Source: an uncultured Bacteroidales bacterium (GTDB taxonomy: Bacteria > Bacteroidota > Bacteroidia > Bacteroidales > UBA932). From it: a stretch of DNA of 15,293 bases. The notes below the pieces were generated by a model, which was given only the letters and a program-made list of their open reading frames with translations, was not told where the DNA came from and ran no database searches. How positions within the stretch are numbered: position 1 is the stretch's first letter; every line of letters begins with the position of its first letter. Below are positions 1 through 8,172 of this stretch, in pieces. Location: contig ONYJ01000054.1 in the NCBI GenBank assembly GCA_900322025.1, forward strand, positions 1-15,293. Direction: 5' to 3'. The position numbers and the translations under genes were made by a program.

Positions 1-1
1 A

Positions 2-850
2 ATTCCTAAAATGATAGCGGACATTGCAGCAGGTTTTGTGTCTATAAAATATGGTTTTATGGGCCCTAACTTTGCAACCGTATCTGCTTGTGCTTCTTCT
101 TCGCACGCAATACACAGTGCGTATGACATGATATTGTTGGACGAGGCTGATATGATAATAACCGGAGGAGCAGAAGCAGCTATAACCATACCGGGTGTGG
201 GCGGTTTTAATTCTGCGAAGGCTCTTTCTACAAGAAACGATGATCCTAAGACAGCTTCTCGCCCATTTGACAAAGACAGAGACGGATTTGTTTTGGGAGA
301 GGGAGCCGGTATTCTGGTGTTAGAAGAGTACGAACATGCCAAGGCTCGCGGGGCAAAGATTTATGCAGAACTTAAAGGCAGCGGCATAAGTGCAGACGCA
401 TATCATATCACAGCACCTCATCCGGAAGGCCTTGGAGCAAGGGCTGCCATGACAATAGCCCTTAAAAGAGCAGGAGTAAAACCAGAAGAGGTTGACTATA
501 TAAATGTACACGGCACATCTACTCATCTTGGAGATATAGCAGAACTGAAGGCTATAAAGGATGTATTCGGAGATGCTGTATATAACATAAATATTTCTTC
601 TACAAAGTCTATGACCGGGCACCTTTTGGGGGCTGCCGGTGTAATAGAGGCAATGGCTTGTATCCATGCTATAAACAGCGGGATAATTCCTCCTACAATT
701 AACCATTTTACAGACGATCCGGAAATAGACTCAAAATTGAACCTTACTTTTAATAAAGCTCAGAAGAGAGATGTTAGAATTGCCCTTACAAACACATTCG
801 GATTTGGTGGGCATAACAGCACAATGATTCTGGCTAAAGTTGAGGATTAG
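2..850 (+). CDS. fabF: 3-oxoacyl-[acyl-carrier-protein] synthase II (FabF), 5' truncated by window edge
   Basis: This is a beta-ketoacyl-ACP synthase of the KAS II type, which condenses malonyl-ACP with acyl-ACP in cytoplasmic fatty acid elongation. The reading frame is open from base 2, so the gene enters from the left; about 282 residues are present of roughly 415 in the family, and the N-terminal third is missing. The residues before the first internal ATG (IPK, then MIADIAAG) match the conserved FabF segment, so that ATG at 11 is not the true start. The nucleophile is the Cys of SACASSS (codon 89-91). The two active-site histidines lie in VHGTSTHLGD and KSMTGHLLGAAG, the latter also holding the conserved Lys. 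The C-terminal NTFGFGGHN loop is intact. Its TAG stop (848-850) overlaps the end of convergent rodA by four bases. The KAS II assignment rests on motifs; FabB is less likely in this phylum. Confidence 0.95.
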   Translation: MPKMIADIAAGFVSIKYGFMGPNFATVSACASSSHAIHSAYDMILLDEADMIITGGAEAAITIPGVGGFNSAKALSTRNDDPKTASRPFDKDRDGFVLGEGAGILVLEEYEHAKARGAKIYAELKGSGISADAYHITAPHPEGLGARAAMTIALKRAGVKPEEVDYINVHGTSTHLGDIAELKAIKDVFGDAVYNINISSTKSMTGHLLGAAGVIEAMACIHAINSGIIPPTINHFTDDPEIDSKLNLTFNKAQKRDVRIALTNTFGFGGHNSTMILAKVED

Positions 851-2307
851 GCAACAGGGGCGTTTTTATTCCTCCGCTCCATATCCAGTCTTATAAATAT
901 AAACAGCAGGATGGTAAAGCTCATCATGCTGGATCCTCCGTAGCTGAGGAAAGGCAGAGGTATGCCTATTACCGGCAGTAGGCCAATTGTCATTCCTATG
1001 TTTATTACAACGTGCATCAAGAAGATAGATGCTACGCAATAGCCGTATATTCTGGAAAAGGCATCGTGATTCTTTGAGGCAAGCAAAATAATGCGGATAA
1101 TCATAAATATGTAAACCCCTAACAAAACGATACAGCCCAAGAAACCCCATTCTTCTCCAACTGTGCAGAATATGAAGTCTGTACTCTGTTCCGGCACAAA
1201 ATTGTACTTGGTTTGTGTTCCATTCAAAAAACCTTTGCCAAGAAAGCCGCCGCTACCTATGGCTATTTTAGACTGATGCACATTATAGCCAATACCTCTG
1301 AGATCTTCTGTAATGCCCATCAAATTCTCTATTCTGGCTTTTTGATGAGGCTGCAGTACTTTGTCGAAGATAAAGTTTACAGAAAATACCATTATAATTC
1401 CCAGCATAACGGAGAGAAAAAGATATCCCCCTCCTCTGAAATCTTTTCTTAAAATCAGATCTCTGAGCCATAATACAGAATGTGGAATAAAGAGAATTAT
1501 TGCCCAAATTTCCGGTTTAAAGATTTTTAAGAATTCTAATGCTGGTATTTGTGCTAATCGTGGAATAAAGCCCATAAGAACTATTACGGCTATGGCCGAT
1601 AAAAACCAGCTTGTTTTTCTTGTAGCTACAAACCGTATAAGGCAGCCGGCTGCTAAGGTACATATTACAGACAGTAAAGGGGAGCCGGCAATAGTTGCCA
1701 CAAATATGGCAATAATGCCAAGTCCGAATATAATAAACCATCCGCTAAGTCCTTCCATGTAGAAAACAAGAATAAGGCCTAAGTAAACAAGGGCGCTACC
1801 GGTTTCTTTCTCTAACAATATCAGCATAATGGGGGCTATCACTACCAGAGCGCTTCTAATAGCATCTTTTCTGTTAGAAAGAGAAAAACCATATTTGCTC
1901 ATTACATACGAAAGCAGTAGGGCGGTTGTAATCTTAGAAAATTCGGCCGGTTGTAATCCAAACGAGCCGATAAAGAACCAGCTCTTTGAGCCGTTTACCT
2001 CCTTTCCTACGAATATGACAGCGGCCAGCATTACCAGCATCACCATGTACATAAGAGGCGTTAGGGGCGGCAAACTCCTCGGATTTATTATGTAGAGTAA
2101 AAAAATGGCAACAATTACAGACAGTACTACCCAAGCGAATTGAAGCCCATATCTTTGGCTGAAATCTAAAATAAAAGAGTGTTCGTCTGAATAAACGGCA
2201 GAGTATATGTTTAACCAACCGTACAGCACTAAAAACAGATATGAGAGCAGCAAGCCGAAATCTACCTTTCGCCCTTTGGAACCGCCGGTGTAGTACAATT
2301 GTGTCAT
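847..2307 (-). CDS. rodA: Rod-shape SEDS peptidoglycan glycosyltransferase RodA (long form)
   Basis: RodA is the SEDS-family glycosyltransferase that polymerises lipid II into glycan strands at the side wall, in partnership with PBP2. The 486-residue protein is almost wholly hydrophobic, with about 12 to 13 likely membrane segments. Family marks are GLQPAEFSK (Glu122), the catalytic-type Asp377 in PEQSTDFIF, and the C-terminal IGIPLPFLSYGGSS. E. coli RodA has about 370 residues; the extra length sits mainly at residues 210-300, as additional hydrophobic segments before the loop FDKVLQPHQ. A long form is usual in Bacteroidota as far as I recall. The ATG (2305-2307) overlaps the TGA of mrdA as ATGA, which suggests translational coupling. 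It is the last gene of the purH-mre-mrdA run. Its TAA (847-849) overlaps the fabF stop, leaving no room for a terminator hairpin between them. Confidence 0.95.
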   Translation of the reverse strand: MTQLYYTGGSKGRKVDFGLLLSYLFLVLYGWLNIYSAVYSDEHSFILDFSQRYGLQFAWVVLSVIVAIFLLYIINPRSLPPLTPLMYMVMLVMLAAVIFVGKEVNGSKSWFFIGSFGLQPAEFSKITTALLLSYVMSKYGFSLSNRKDAIRSALVVIAPIMLILLEKETGSALVYLGLILVFYMEGLSGWFIIFGLGIIAIFVATIAGSPLLSVICTLAAGCLIRFVATRKTSWFLSAIAVIVLMGFIPRLAQIPALEFLKIFKPEIWAIILFIPHSVLWLRDLILRKDFRGGGYLFLSVMLGIIMVFSVNFIFDKVLQPHQKARIENLMGITEDLRGIGYNVHQSKIAIGSGGFLGKGFLNGTQTKYNFVPEQSTDFIFCTVGEEWGFLGCIVLLGVYIFMIIRIILLASKNHDAFSRIYGYCVASIFLMHVVINIGMTIGLLPVIGIPLPFLSYGGSSMMSFTILLFIFIRLDMERRNKNAPVA

Positions 2308-4142
2308 CTTCTTCTTGTTTTAACAGGCACAAAAACTTTGAGATTTTGGTGTATTACAGCTTGTTCCACATCTTTTCTGCTAACCTCTCCTTTAAGATAC
2401 TTTTCTACGATAAGAGAAGCCACTGGTGCTGCCCAAGTACCGCCTGCTCCGGAATTTTCCAAATATACGCAAACAGCTATTTTAGGATCGTCTTTTGGAG
2501 CAAAACACATAAAAACCGAGTGGTCTTTACCATGAGGGTTTTGGGCGGTGCCGGTTTTTCCGCATACTGCAATATCGTTTATAAAGGCTCTGCGAGCTGT
2601 TCCTCCGGCTCCCTGAGGGGCATTAACTGCGAGATACATCCCTTGTATTACAGGTTCAAAATGTTGGGCTTCTACATCTACCCAGTGCTTTTGGGTGTAC
2701 TTTGCCATGCGAGCAGAATCGGGAGGACTTTTAATAAGGTGAGGGATAATATAATATCCTCTGTTTGCTATAATTGCAGCCAAATTTGCAATCTGGAGAG
2801 GAGTTGCTCCAACCTCTCCCTGTCCTATGGCAAGTGAGAGAATGTTGAAGGCATTCCATCTACCTTGTCCGTGTATTCTGTCGTATGTTTTTATAGAAGG
2901 AAGGGTGCCTTGCAACTCTGCCGGAAAATCGCTGCCCAACTTAACCCCAAAGCCAAACTTCATAACTTGCTCTTTCCAATGTTCAAATGCATTGGCAATA
3001 GGCTGATGAGCAGGGTCTCTCATCATGCCTCTAAACACATTGGCATAATATGCATTGCAGCTCATCATTATAGATTCTTTCAAATCCAAAGGAGTGCGGT
3101 GTCCGTGGCAACCCATTTTTCCTCCGGAGTAGAAAAAACCTCTGGCACAAGAAAATTTAGTTTGCGGAGTTATTACACCATTCTGCTGAGCAATCAGGGC
3201 ATTTACAGCCTTAAAAACACTGCCGGGAGGGTAGGCACTCATTACAGCCCTGTTAAACATAGGCTTATATGGATCTGCGGCGATTTTCGAATATTCTTGC
3301 CTTATATTGGACAAATCTTCTACACTTAACCCGGGAGCCGAAACAATACACAGTATTTCTCCGGTAGAAGGCTCTATGGCCACAATGCTCCCAACTTTAT
3401 TAGACATAAGCTTTTCTCCATATTGCTGTAGAGGACCATCTATACTGGCTATAAGGTCTTTACCCGGAACGGCTTCTACATCTAACTCTCCATTTCTAAA
3501 ACTTTGCCTAACTCTGTTGTGAACATCTCTTACCATAATGTTGTAGCCCTTTTTACCACATAGCACATCTTCGTAAGACCGCTCTAACCCCGTAATCCCT
3601 ACATAATCCCCTCTTTTGTATTCGGGATGCTTGGCTAAATAGGCAGAATCTGCTTCGTTGATATATCCGTAGAGGCTGGCACCGGCTTCGTATGGGTATA
3701 TTCTTGCTGTTCTGCTTATGGCATAGAAGCCCGGAAACTTATATGCCTTTTCTGCAAAGAGGTTATAATCTTTTGCAGATACCTGTTTTATGAAAGTAAA
3801 ACTCTGATATCCAATTTTTCTTCTATTCTGGCGATAATTCTCCAACTTTTTTACAATAGTTTGGTAATCTAAGTGAAAAGTATTGCAAAAATCTATAGTA
3901 TCGAATTCTTTAACATCTATAGGGGTTATCATAATGTCGTATGTGGTTTTGTTTCCCACCAAAGTATTTCCGTTTCGGTCTTTGATTTCTCCTCTTGCAG
4001 GATACTTGGTTTGGTACGACAAAGCATTGTTTTCTGCATTTATCTTATATCGGCTATCTACTATTTGAAGATAGAATAGCCTGATAGTTAAGCATATTGC
4101 AATAACAATAATTCCAGATATTAAAAGAATCTTCTTATCCAT
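2304..4142 (-). CDS. mrdA: Penicillin-binding protein 2, elongasome transpeptidase
   Basis: This is a class B penicillin-binding protein, a D,D-transpeptidase that cross-links side-wall peptidoglycan and works with RodA in the rod complex. The 612 residues match the family's usual length. Residues 4-24 form a single N-terminal membrane anchor; the rest is periplasmic. The dimerisation (pedestal) domain includes RGEIKDRNGN near residue 55. The transpeptidase motifs are complete: SxxK as S308-VFK in PPGSVFK, SxN as S361-CN, and KTG at K529 in CGKTGTAQN. Position between mreD and rodA distinguishes it from the division enzyme FtsI. It overlaps the end of mreD by 22 bases and rodA by four (ATGA), so the three are probably translated from one mRNA. 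Confidence 0.95.
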   Translation of the reverse strand: MDKKILLISGIIVIAICLTIRLFYLQIVDSRYKINAENNALSYQTKYPARGEIKDRNGNTLVGNKTTYDIMITPIDVKEFDTIDFCNTFHLDYQTIVKKLENYRQNRRKIGYQSFTFIKQVSAKDYNLFAEKAYKFPGFYAISRTARIYPYEAGASLYGYINEADSAYLAKHPEYKRGDYVGITGLERSYEDVLCGKKGYNIMVRDVHNRVRQSFRNGELDVEAVPGKDLIASIDGPLQQYGEKLMSNKVGSIVAIEPSTGEILCIVSAPGLSVEDLSNIRQEYSKIAADPYKPMFNRAVMSAYPPGSVFKAVNALIAQQNGVITPQTKFSCARGFFYSGGKMGCHGHRTPLDLKESIMMSCNAYYANVFRGMMRDPAHQPIANAFEHWKEQVMKFGFGVKLGSDFPAELQGTLPSIKTYDRIHGQGRWNAFNILSLAIGQGEVGATPLQIANLAAIIANRGYYIIPHLIKSPPDSARMAKYTQKHWVDVEAQHFEPVIQGMYLAVNAPQGAGGTARRAFINDIAVCGKTGTAQNPHGKDHSVFMCFAPKDDPKIAVCVYLENSGAGGTWAAPVASLIVEKYLKGEVSRKDVEQAVIHQNLKVFVPVKTRRR

Positions 4143-4630
4143 AATTTAAGAAGAAGATAGGCCAATACTACATTAACGGCTACATTGATTAGAATTCTGA
4201 GAACAATGTAAACAAACGCACTTGCTCCGCTGCCGTCTATAAGTACATAGGGTACGAAGAACACTAAGTAAGATACTACGAGTAGGATAATAAGGTTCTC
4301 TTGCCGGAAGGCACCGTTATTTATATCAAACTCTTCAGACTGCATGTTATATTTTCTCATAGGCCTGATAATCATAGGCTTTACTGCTCCAAGCAGAGTG
4401 CCGCACGCTGCATTTAAGCCTAAAATTCCATCTGCGAGAGCGTCTGTTAGCAGGCCAACTCCAAAGCCCGCTGCCATGAGAAGATATGTGCTTGTATCTG
4501 CCGGCAGTAAAATAATAACCAATGGTATAACAACTATATAGAGCATTGGCCATAGATTGAGAAACTCACTGAACAGCAATTGTAGAATCAGTATGACAAC
4601 CACCCCTGTTATGTACTTAACCCAACTCAT
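4121..4630 (-). CDS. mreD: Rod shape-determining protein MreD
   Basis: MreD is a small inner-membrane protein of the elongasome, associating with MreC and the MreB filament. The 169-residue product has about five hydrophobic segments (around residues 5-24, 26-43, 48-70, 112-132 and 137-163) and a basic C-terminus ending in RRFF. Sequence conservation in MreD is weak, so the call leans on size, membrane topology and position between mreC and mrdA, which is the standard order. The ATG (4628-4630) overlaps the mreC TGA as ATGA. The 3' end overlaps the mrdA start by 22 bases. No catalytic residues are expected. Confidence 0.9.
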   Translation of the reverse strand: MSWVKYITGVVVILILQLLFSEFLNLWPMLYIVVIPLVIILLPADTSTYLLMAAGFGVGLLTDALADGILGLNAACGTLLGAVKPMIIRPMRKYNMQSEEFDINNGAFRQENLIILLVVSYLVFFVPYVLIDGSGASAFVYIVLRILINVAVNVVLAYLLLKLWIRRFF

Positions 4631-5502
4631 TTCTTTGAGGTCGATACCGGTTTTATAGCAGAGAGAGAGTCTATTTCTCTCTTATTATTATTCTTAACTA
4701 TTATCACATAACTTAAATTGGCAAAGTCTTGAAAAAGCTTTACTTCAATTTTTTGGTGTGCCCCATCTACTATAGAAGTGGAAACAGCTTCTCCTACCGG
4801 AATGTCCGAAGGAAAGAAGGAGGAGTTTCCGCTGGTATAAACTGTATCTCCCTTTGTTATCTGCGCACTTAGAGCTACTTCTGTGAGGTGGGCTGTGCGT
4901 ATGCTTCTGCCTTCCCACTTCAGGGTTCCGAGCAACTCGTCTTTCCCTATTTTGGCGCTAATGCTCTGTTGCGAGTTCAAAAAAGACATTACATAGCAGA
5001 ATCTTTCTCCTGTGGCTCTCACAATACCTACAATACCGCTGGGAGTAATTACTCCAAGATCCTCTGTTATACCATCTTTCTTCCCCTTGTCTATTATGAG
5101 ATAGTTGTGAGAAGAATTGAGGGTATTCTTTATAACTTTGGCCAAGGTAAAAGAATAATCGTCGAAGCGAGAATTGCCCATGTTTGTTTTGAGTTGGGCA
5201 GAAATCTCTTCGAGTTTTACCGCTCCCTGTTCACGCGAAATATAATCTTTATAAAACGCATTTTGTTTGAGTAGTCTGGAGTTTTCTTCCACTAACTCTT
5301 TGTTTATGAGGCGTAACTGGGTGTAATTTTTAATAGCCGTACTATTACTCCAAAAAAAAGACTGTACCTGTCTTACTCCCTCCATTATTCTGTATTTCTG
5401 TACGATACTGTTGTTAATAATTAACAGTACACATACTGTTTCCAGAAGAACAAAGAAGAAAAACTTTCCTATTGAGTTGTAAATCAGAGGAGGAAGCTTC
5501 AT
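4627..5502 (-). CDS. mreC: Rod shape-determining protein MreC
   Basis: MreC is a bitopic periplasmic scaffold that links MreB, MreD and the PBP2-RodA synthase. The 291-residue protein has one N-terminal membrane helix (about residues 11-31), then a likely coiled coil rich in Glu, Leu and Asn (about 58-92, including NKELVEENSRLL). The two-lobed beta domain follows, with family-like stretches such as DKGKKDGI, VITPSGIVGIV and TSGNSSFFPSDIPVG. The length is normal. It begins six bases after the end of mreB; the leader reads AAAAAAGA before ATG with no clear Shine-Dalgarno sequence. Its TGA overlaps the mreD start as ATGA. Confidence 0.95.
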   Translation of the reverse strand: MKLPPLIYNSIGKFFFFVLLETVCVLLIINNSIVQKYRIMEGVRQVQSFFWSNSTAIKNYTQLRLINKELVEENSRLLKQNAFYKDYISREQGAVKLEEISAQLKTNMGNSRFDDYSFTLAKVIKNTLNSSHNYLIIDKGKKDGITEDLGVITPSGIVGIVRATGERFCYVMSFLNSQQSISAKIGKDELLGTLKWEGRSIRTAHLTEVALSAQITKGDTVYTSGNSSFFPSDIPVGEAVSTSIVDGAHQKIEVKLFQDFANLSYVIIVKNNNKREIDSLSAIKPVSTSKK

Positions 5503-5508
5503 TCTTTT

Positions 5509-6540
5509 TTATCTCATCAGATATGGCAGAAAACGGCGCTTACTTAAATTTTTGAGTGCGGTGTTGGCACCTCTTGCAACTGCTCTTAGCGGATCTTCCG
5601 CAACATGGAAAGGTATTTTCAACTTGTCTGAGAGCCTCTTGTCTAAGCCTCTGATAAGAGAACCTCCTCCGCTAAGATAGATGCCTTCTTTTACTATATC
5701 TGCATACAACTCAGGCGGAGTTTGTTCCAGAACTTTAACAATCATAGTTTCTATCTTAGCTAAAGACTTGTCTAAACAATGCGCTATTTCCATGGAAGTT
5801 ACAGCTACCTCAACAGGATAGGCGGTCATTAGGTTAGGGCCTTTTGCAATGTATGGCTCAGGTGGGGTTTCCAATTCCGGAATAGCAGCTCCTACGGCAA
5901 TCTTTATTTTTTCCGCGGTAATTTCGCCCACTCTGATATTATATTGCTGCCTGAGATATTGCTGTATGTCTGAGGTGAATACATCTCCTGCTACCTTCAG
6001 GCTCTCATTCCACACAATTCCTCCTAAAGAAATAACGGCACATTCTGTAGTTCCTCCTCCTATATCCACAACCATGTGGCCTGCCGGCTCTTCTACATCT
6101 AATCCAATTCCAATGGCGGCTGCCATAGGCTCCAAGATTATATGCACATCTCTTCCTCCGGAATGCTCTGCGGCCTCTCTTACTGCTCTGGTTTCCACCT
6201 CTGTACTGCCACTTGGAATGGCTATAACTATTCTTAGGTTAGGGGTAAAAAAGGAGGCTCTTTTATTGTTTATCATTTTTATCAGACCTCTGATCATGTG
6301 TTCTGCGGCTTCAAAATCCGCAATAACACCATCCTTCATTGGCCTAATAGTCTTGATATTAGGATTTGTCTTTTCGTGCATCAGCCTTGCTTGCTTACCT
6401 ATTGCCATAGGCTTTTTTGTATTCATGTCTATTGCAATAATGGAAGGCTCGTCAACCACTATTCTATCTTTCATGAATATTACGGTGTTAGCCGTTCCAA
6501 GGTCTATTGCAAGTTCCTGAGTTAAAAATGAAAGTGCCAT
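5509..6540 (-). CDS. mreB: Rod shape-determining actin homologue MreB
   Basis: MreB is the bacterial actin that forms membrane-bound filaments directing side-wall synthesis. At 343 residues it is full length. The actin-fold nucleotide site is complete: phosphate-1 motif DLGTANT (from D13), phosphate-2 motif DIGGGTTE (from D159) and adenosine motif SGGGSLIRGLD (from about residue 290). The conserved EPMAAAIG helix begins at 137. The N-terminal MALSFLTQ is hydrophobic and could form the amphipathic membrane anchor known in some MreBs (inference). It lies 32 A/T-rich bases downstream of purH, and I see no consensus promoter in that gap, so it is probably co-transcribed from the purH side. The leader before ATG has no Shine-Dalgarno sequence. 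Confidence 0.97.
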   Translation of the reverse strand: MALSFLTQELAIDLGTANTVIFMKDRIVVDEPSIIAIDMNTKKPMAIGKQARLMHEKTNPNIKTIRPMKDGVIADFEAAEHMIRGLIKMINNKRASFFTPNLRIVIAIPSGSTEVETRAVREAAEHSGGRDVHIILEPMAAAIGIGLDVEEPAGHMVVDIGGGTTECAVISLGGIVWNESLKVAGDVFTSDIQQYLRQQYNIRVGEITAEKIKIAVGAAIPELETPPEPYIAKGPNLMTAYPVEVAVTSMEIAHCLDKSLAKIETMIVKVLEQTPPELYADIVKEGIYLSGGGSLIRGLDKRLSDKLKIPFHVAEDPLRAVARGANTALKNLSKRRFLPYLMR

Positions 6541-6572
6541 ATAGTATATAATTTTTTTGCAGTTTAATTTTT

Positions 6573-8090
6573 TTAGTGCTTGAAATGCCGAATACCGGTC
6601 ATAACCATAGCAATATTGTTATCGTTGCAGTAATCTATGCTTTCGTTGTCTCTTATAGAGCCGCCCGGTTGAATAACATCTTTAATGCCGCTATCAGCAG
6701 CTATTTCTACACAATCTTTGAAAGGGAAGAAGGCATCTGAAGCCATTACCGCTCCATTGGTGTCGAACCCAAAAGACTTGGCTTTGCTTATGGCCTGCTT
6801 TAAGGCATCTACTCTGGAAGTTTGCCCAATTCCGCTACCAATAAGCTGTTTGTTCTTTGCAATAACAATGGCATTAGATTTAGAGTGTTTTACAATTTTG
6901 TTTGCAAACAATAAATCTTGTATCTTGCTCTTATCTGGTGATGTTAAGGTACATACGTTTAAGTCTGCTTCGCTTTCGGTATAAGAATCTCTCTCCTGAA
7001 CCAATACCCCTCCCAGTAGAGAACGGAATTTTTCGGAAGGTAGGTCTATATTGTTGTTCACAAGGATTATTCTGTTTTTCTTAGATTTCAGAATCTCTAA
7101 GGTTTCTGGAGAATAGGCAGGAGCTATGCACACCTCAAAGAAAATCTTGTTCATCTGTTCTGCCAAATCTTTTTCTACAGGCGAATTGGTAACAATTATT
7201 CCTCCGAAAGCCGAAACCGGATCTCCTTCCAGGGCCTTTTCCCAAGCCTCCAAAGCCGTATTACTGCTTGCACAGCCGCAGGCGTTGTTGTGCTTTACAA
7301 TGGCTACAGTAGGTTCGGAAAAGTCTGAAATCAATTCTATTGCAGCTTCTACATCAAGAAGGTTGTTGTAGGATAGTTCTTTGCCGTGAAGTTGCTCCGG
7401 TAGAGATTTTTTTGTGCCAAAGTAAAAGCCTTTCTGGTGCGGATTTTCTCCGTAGCGCAACGGGCGAGCTTCTGCCTCAATCTTGTTAAAGATAGGAATC
7501 TTTATTTTTCTGTTAAAGTAATTGAGAATGGCACTGTCGTATGCAGAAGATACTGCAAATGCAGTAGTTGCAAGATATTCTCTTTGTTCAAGTGTCGTAG
7601 AGCACTCGTTTTCTTTAAGGCATCTTGCTATAAATGGATATTGTTCTCTGGAAGGAACAATGGCAACATCTGCATAATTTTTGGCGGCAGCTCTTATGAG
7701 AGAAATTCCTCCAATATCTATCTTTTCTATTATCTGTTGATGTGCCGCATTATTGGCCACATATTCCTCAAACGGATATAAATCAACAATAACCAAATCT
7801 ATAGGAGCTATGGCATAGGTAGAGAAATCTTTCTGGTCTGAAGGATTGTCTCTCCTGCCTAAAATACCTCCGAAGATAGTAGGATGGAGAGTCTTTACTC
7901 TTCCTCCAAGTATAGATGGATAGTGGGTTAAATCCTCAACTTTTGTTACATCTATGCCATTTTCCTGTAAAAAATCTGCGGTACCTCCTGTGGAAAGAAT
8001 TTCTACTCCTCCTTCCTTCAAAAGTTTTGCTATGTCTGCGATTCCGTCTTTTTCATAGACCGAAATCAAGGCTTTTCTTACTCTTTTCAC
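6573..8090 (-). CDS. purH: Bifunctional AICAR formyltransferase / IMP cyclohydrolase (PurH)
   Basis: PurH carries out the last two steps of purine synthesis: formylation of AICAR with 10-formyl-tetrahydrofolate, then ring closure to IMP. The 505 residues cover both domains. The N-terminal cyclohydrolase (MGS-like, about 1-190) shows LSTGGTADFL, LGGRVKTLHP and the DIGG-SLIRAAAKN segment. The transformylase domain shows LRYGENPHQKG and the catalytic Lys266-His267 pair in VKHNNACGCA. The conserved C-terminus GIRHFKH is intact. Translation appears to start at GTG (8088-8090): the frame is closed by TGA at 8097-8099, just upstream, and the resulting N-terminus KALISVYEKDG fits the family. It is the first gene of the minus-strand run leading into mreB and is divergent from ispD. 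Confidence 0.97.
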   Translation of the reverse strand: MKRVRKALISVYEKDGIADIAKLLKEGGVEILSTGGTADFLQENGIDVTKVEDLTHYPSILGGRVKTLHPTIFGGILGRRDNPSDQKDFSTYAIAPIDLVIVDLYPFEEYVANNAAHQQIIEKIDIGGISLIRAAAKNYADVAIVPSREQYPFIARCLKENECSTTLEQREYLATTAFAVSSAYDSAILNYFNRKIKIPIFNKIEAEARPLRYGENPHQKGFYFGTKKSLPEQLHGKELSYNNLLDVEAAIELISDFSEPTVAIVKHNNACGCASSNTALEAWEKALEGDPVSAFGGIIVTNSPVEKDLAEQMNKIFFEVCIAPAYSPETLEILKSKKNRIILVNNNIDLPSEKFRSLLGGVLVQERDSYTESEADLNVCTLTSPDKSKIQDLLFANKIVKHSKSNAIVIAKNKQLIGSGIGQTSRVDALKQAISKAKSFGFDTNGAVMASDAFFPFKDCVEIAADSGIKDVIQPGGSIRDNESIDYCNDNNIAMVMTGIRHFKH

Positions 8091-8114
8091 AACGCATCAA
8101 AATTTGACTACCTA

Positions 8115-8122
8115 CAAAATTA
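8115..8122 (-). promoter_or_regulatory. Candidate purH (operon) promoter -7 element
   Basis: On the minus strand these bases read TAATTTTG, an exact match to the Bacteroidota -7 consensus TAnnTTTG, ending 24 bases before the purH GTG. No TTTG is found at the expected 19-21 base spacing; one lies only 11 bases upstream (8134-8137). It would drive the whole purH-mreB-mreC-mreD-mrdA-rodA run. The element is the left arm of the inverted repeat at 8114-8153. Chance matches are possible in such A/T-rich DNA. Confidence 0.4.
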
Positions 8123-8144
8123 AAAAATTAGGTCAAATATTTTA

Positions 8145-8152
8145 TAATTTTG
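8145..8152 (+). promoter_or_regulatory. Candidate ispD promoter -7 element
   Basis: TAATTTTG matches the Bacteroidota -7 consensus TAnnTTTG exactly and ends 20 bases before the ispD ATG, predicting a leader of roughly 14 bases. There is no TTTG at the expected -33 position, which would fall around 8118-8122, inside the opposing purH -7 element. It is the right arm of the inverted repeat. Confidence 0.4.
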
Positions 8153-8172
8153 TCTCATTAAAAAATCAAAGA

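Larger units (their letters stand above)
8114..8153. repeat. Perfect 9-bp inverted repeat in the purH/ispD divergent gap
   Basis: ACAAAATTA at 8114-8122 is exactly complementary, inverted, to TAATTTTGT at 8145-8153, separated by 22 bases. Each arm contains a TAATTTTG -7 match, one per strand, facing outward toward purH and ispD. The symmetry may just reflect two back-to-back promoters, or it could be a binding site for a dimeric protein; the sequence does not decide. Confidence 0.7.

Noticed and set aside
1361..1762. 133-codon open frame antisense to rodA
   Set aside because: It overlaps the hydrophobic core of RodA on the other strand and has no recognisable domain or start context.
2241..2837. 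198-codon open frame antisense to mrdA and the rodA start
   Set aside because: It has no family resemblance, a Cys/Ser-rich composition typical of a shadow frame, and overlaps two well-supported genes.
5849..6520. 223-codon open frame antisense to mreB
   Set aside because: It lies wholly inside a gene with complete actin motifs, and its product is low-complexity Ser/Ile/Pro of the kind expected from the reverse of MreB codons.
8055..8097. Short out-of-frame ATG reading frame (14 codons) overlapping the purH GTG on the minus strand
   Set aside because: It could act as an upstream reading frame, but the length is what chance gives and the PurH N-terminus supports the GTG start without it.
8104..8172. 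N-terminal extension of ispD from TTG
   Set aside because: The added 23 residues have no counterpart in IspD and are encoded by the A/T-rich promoter region; the ATG at 8173 gives the normal N-terminus.
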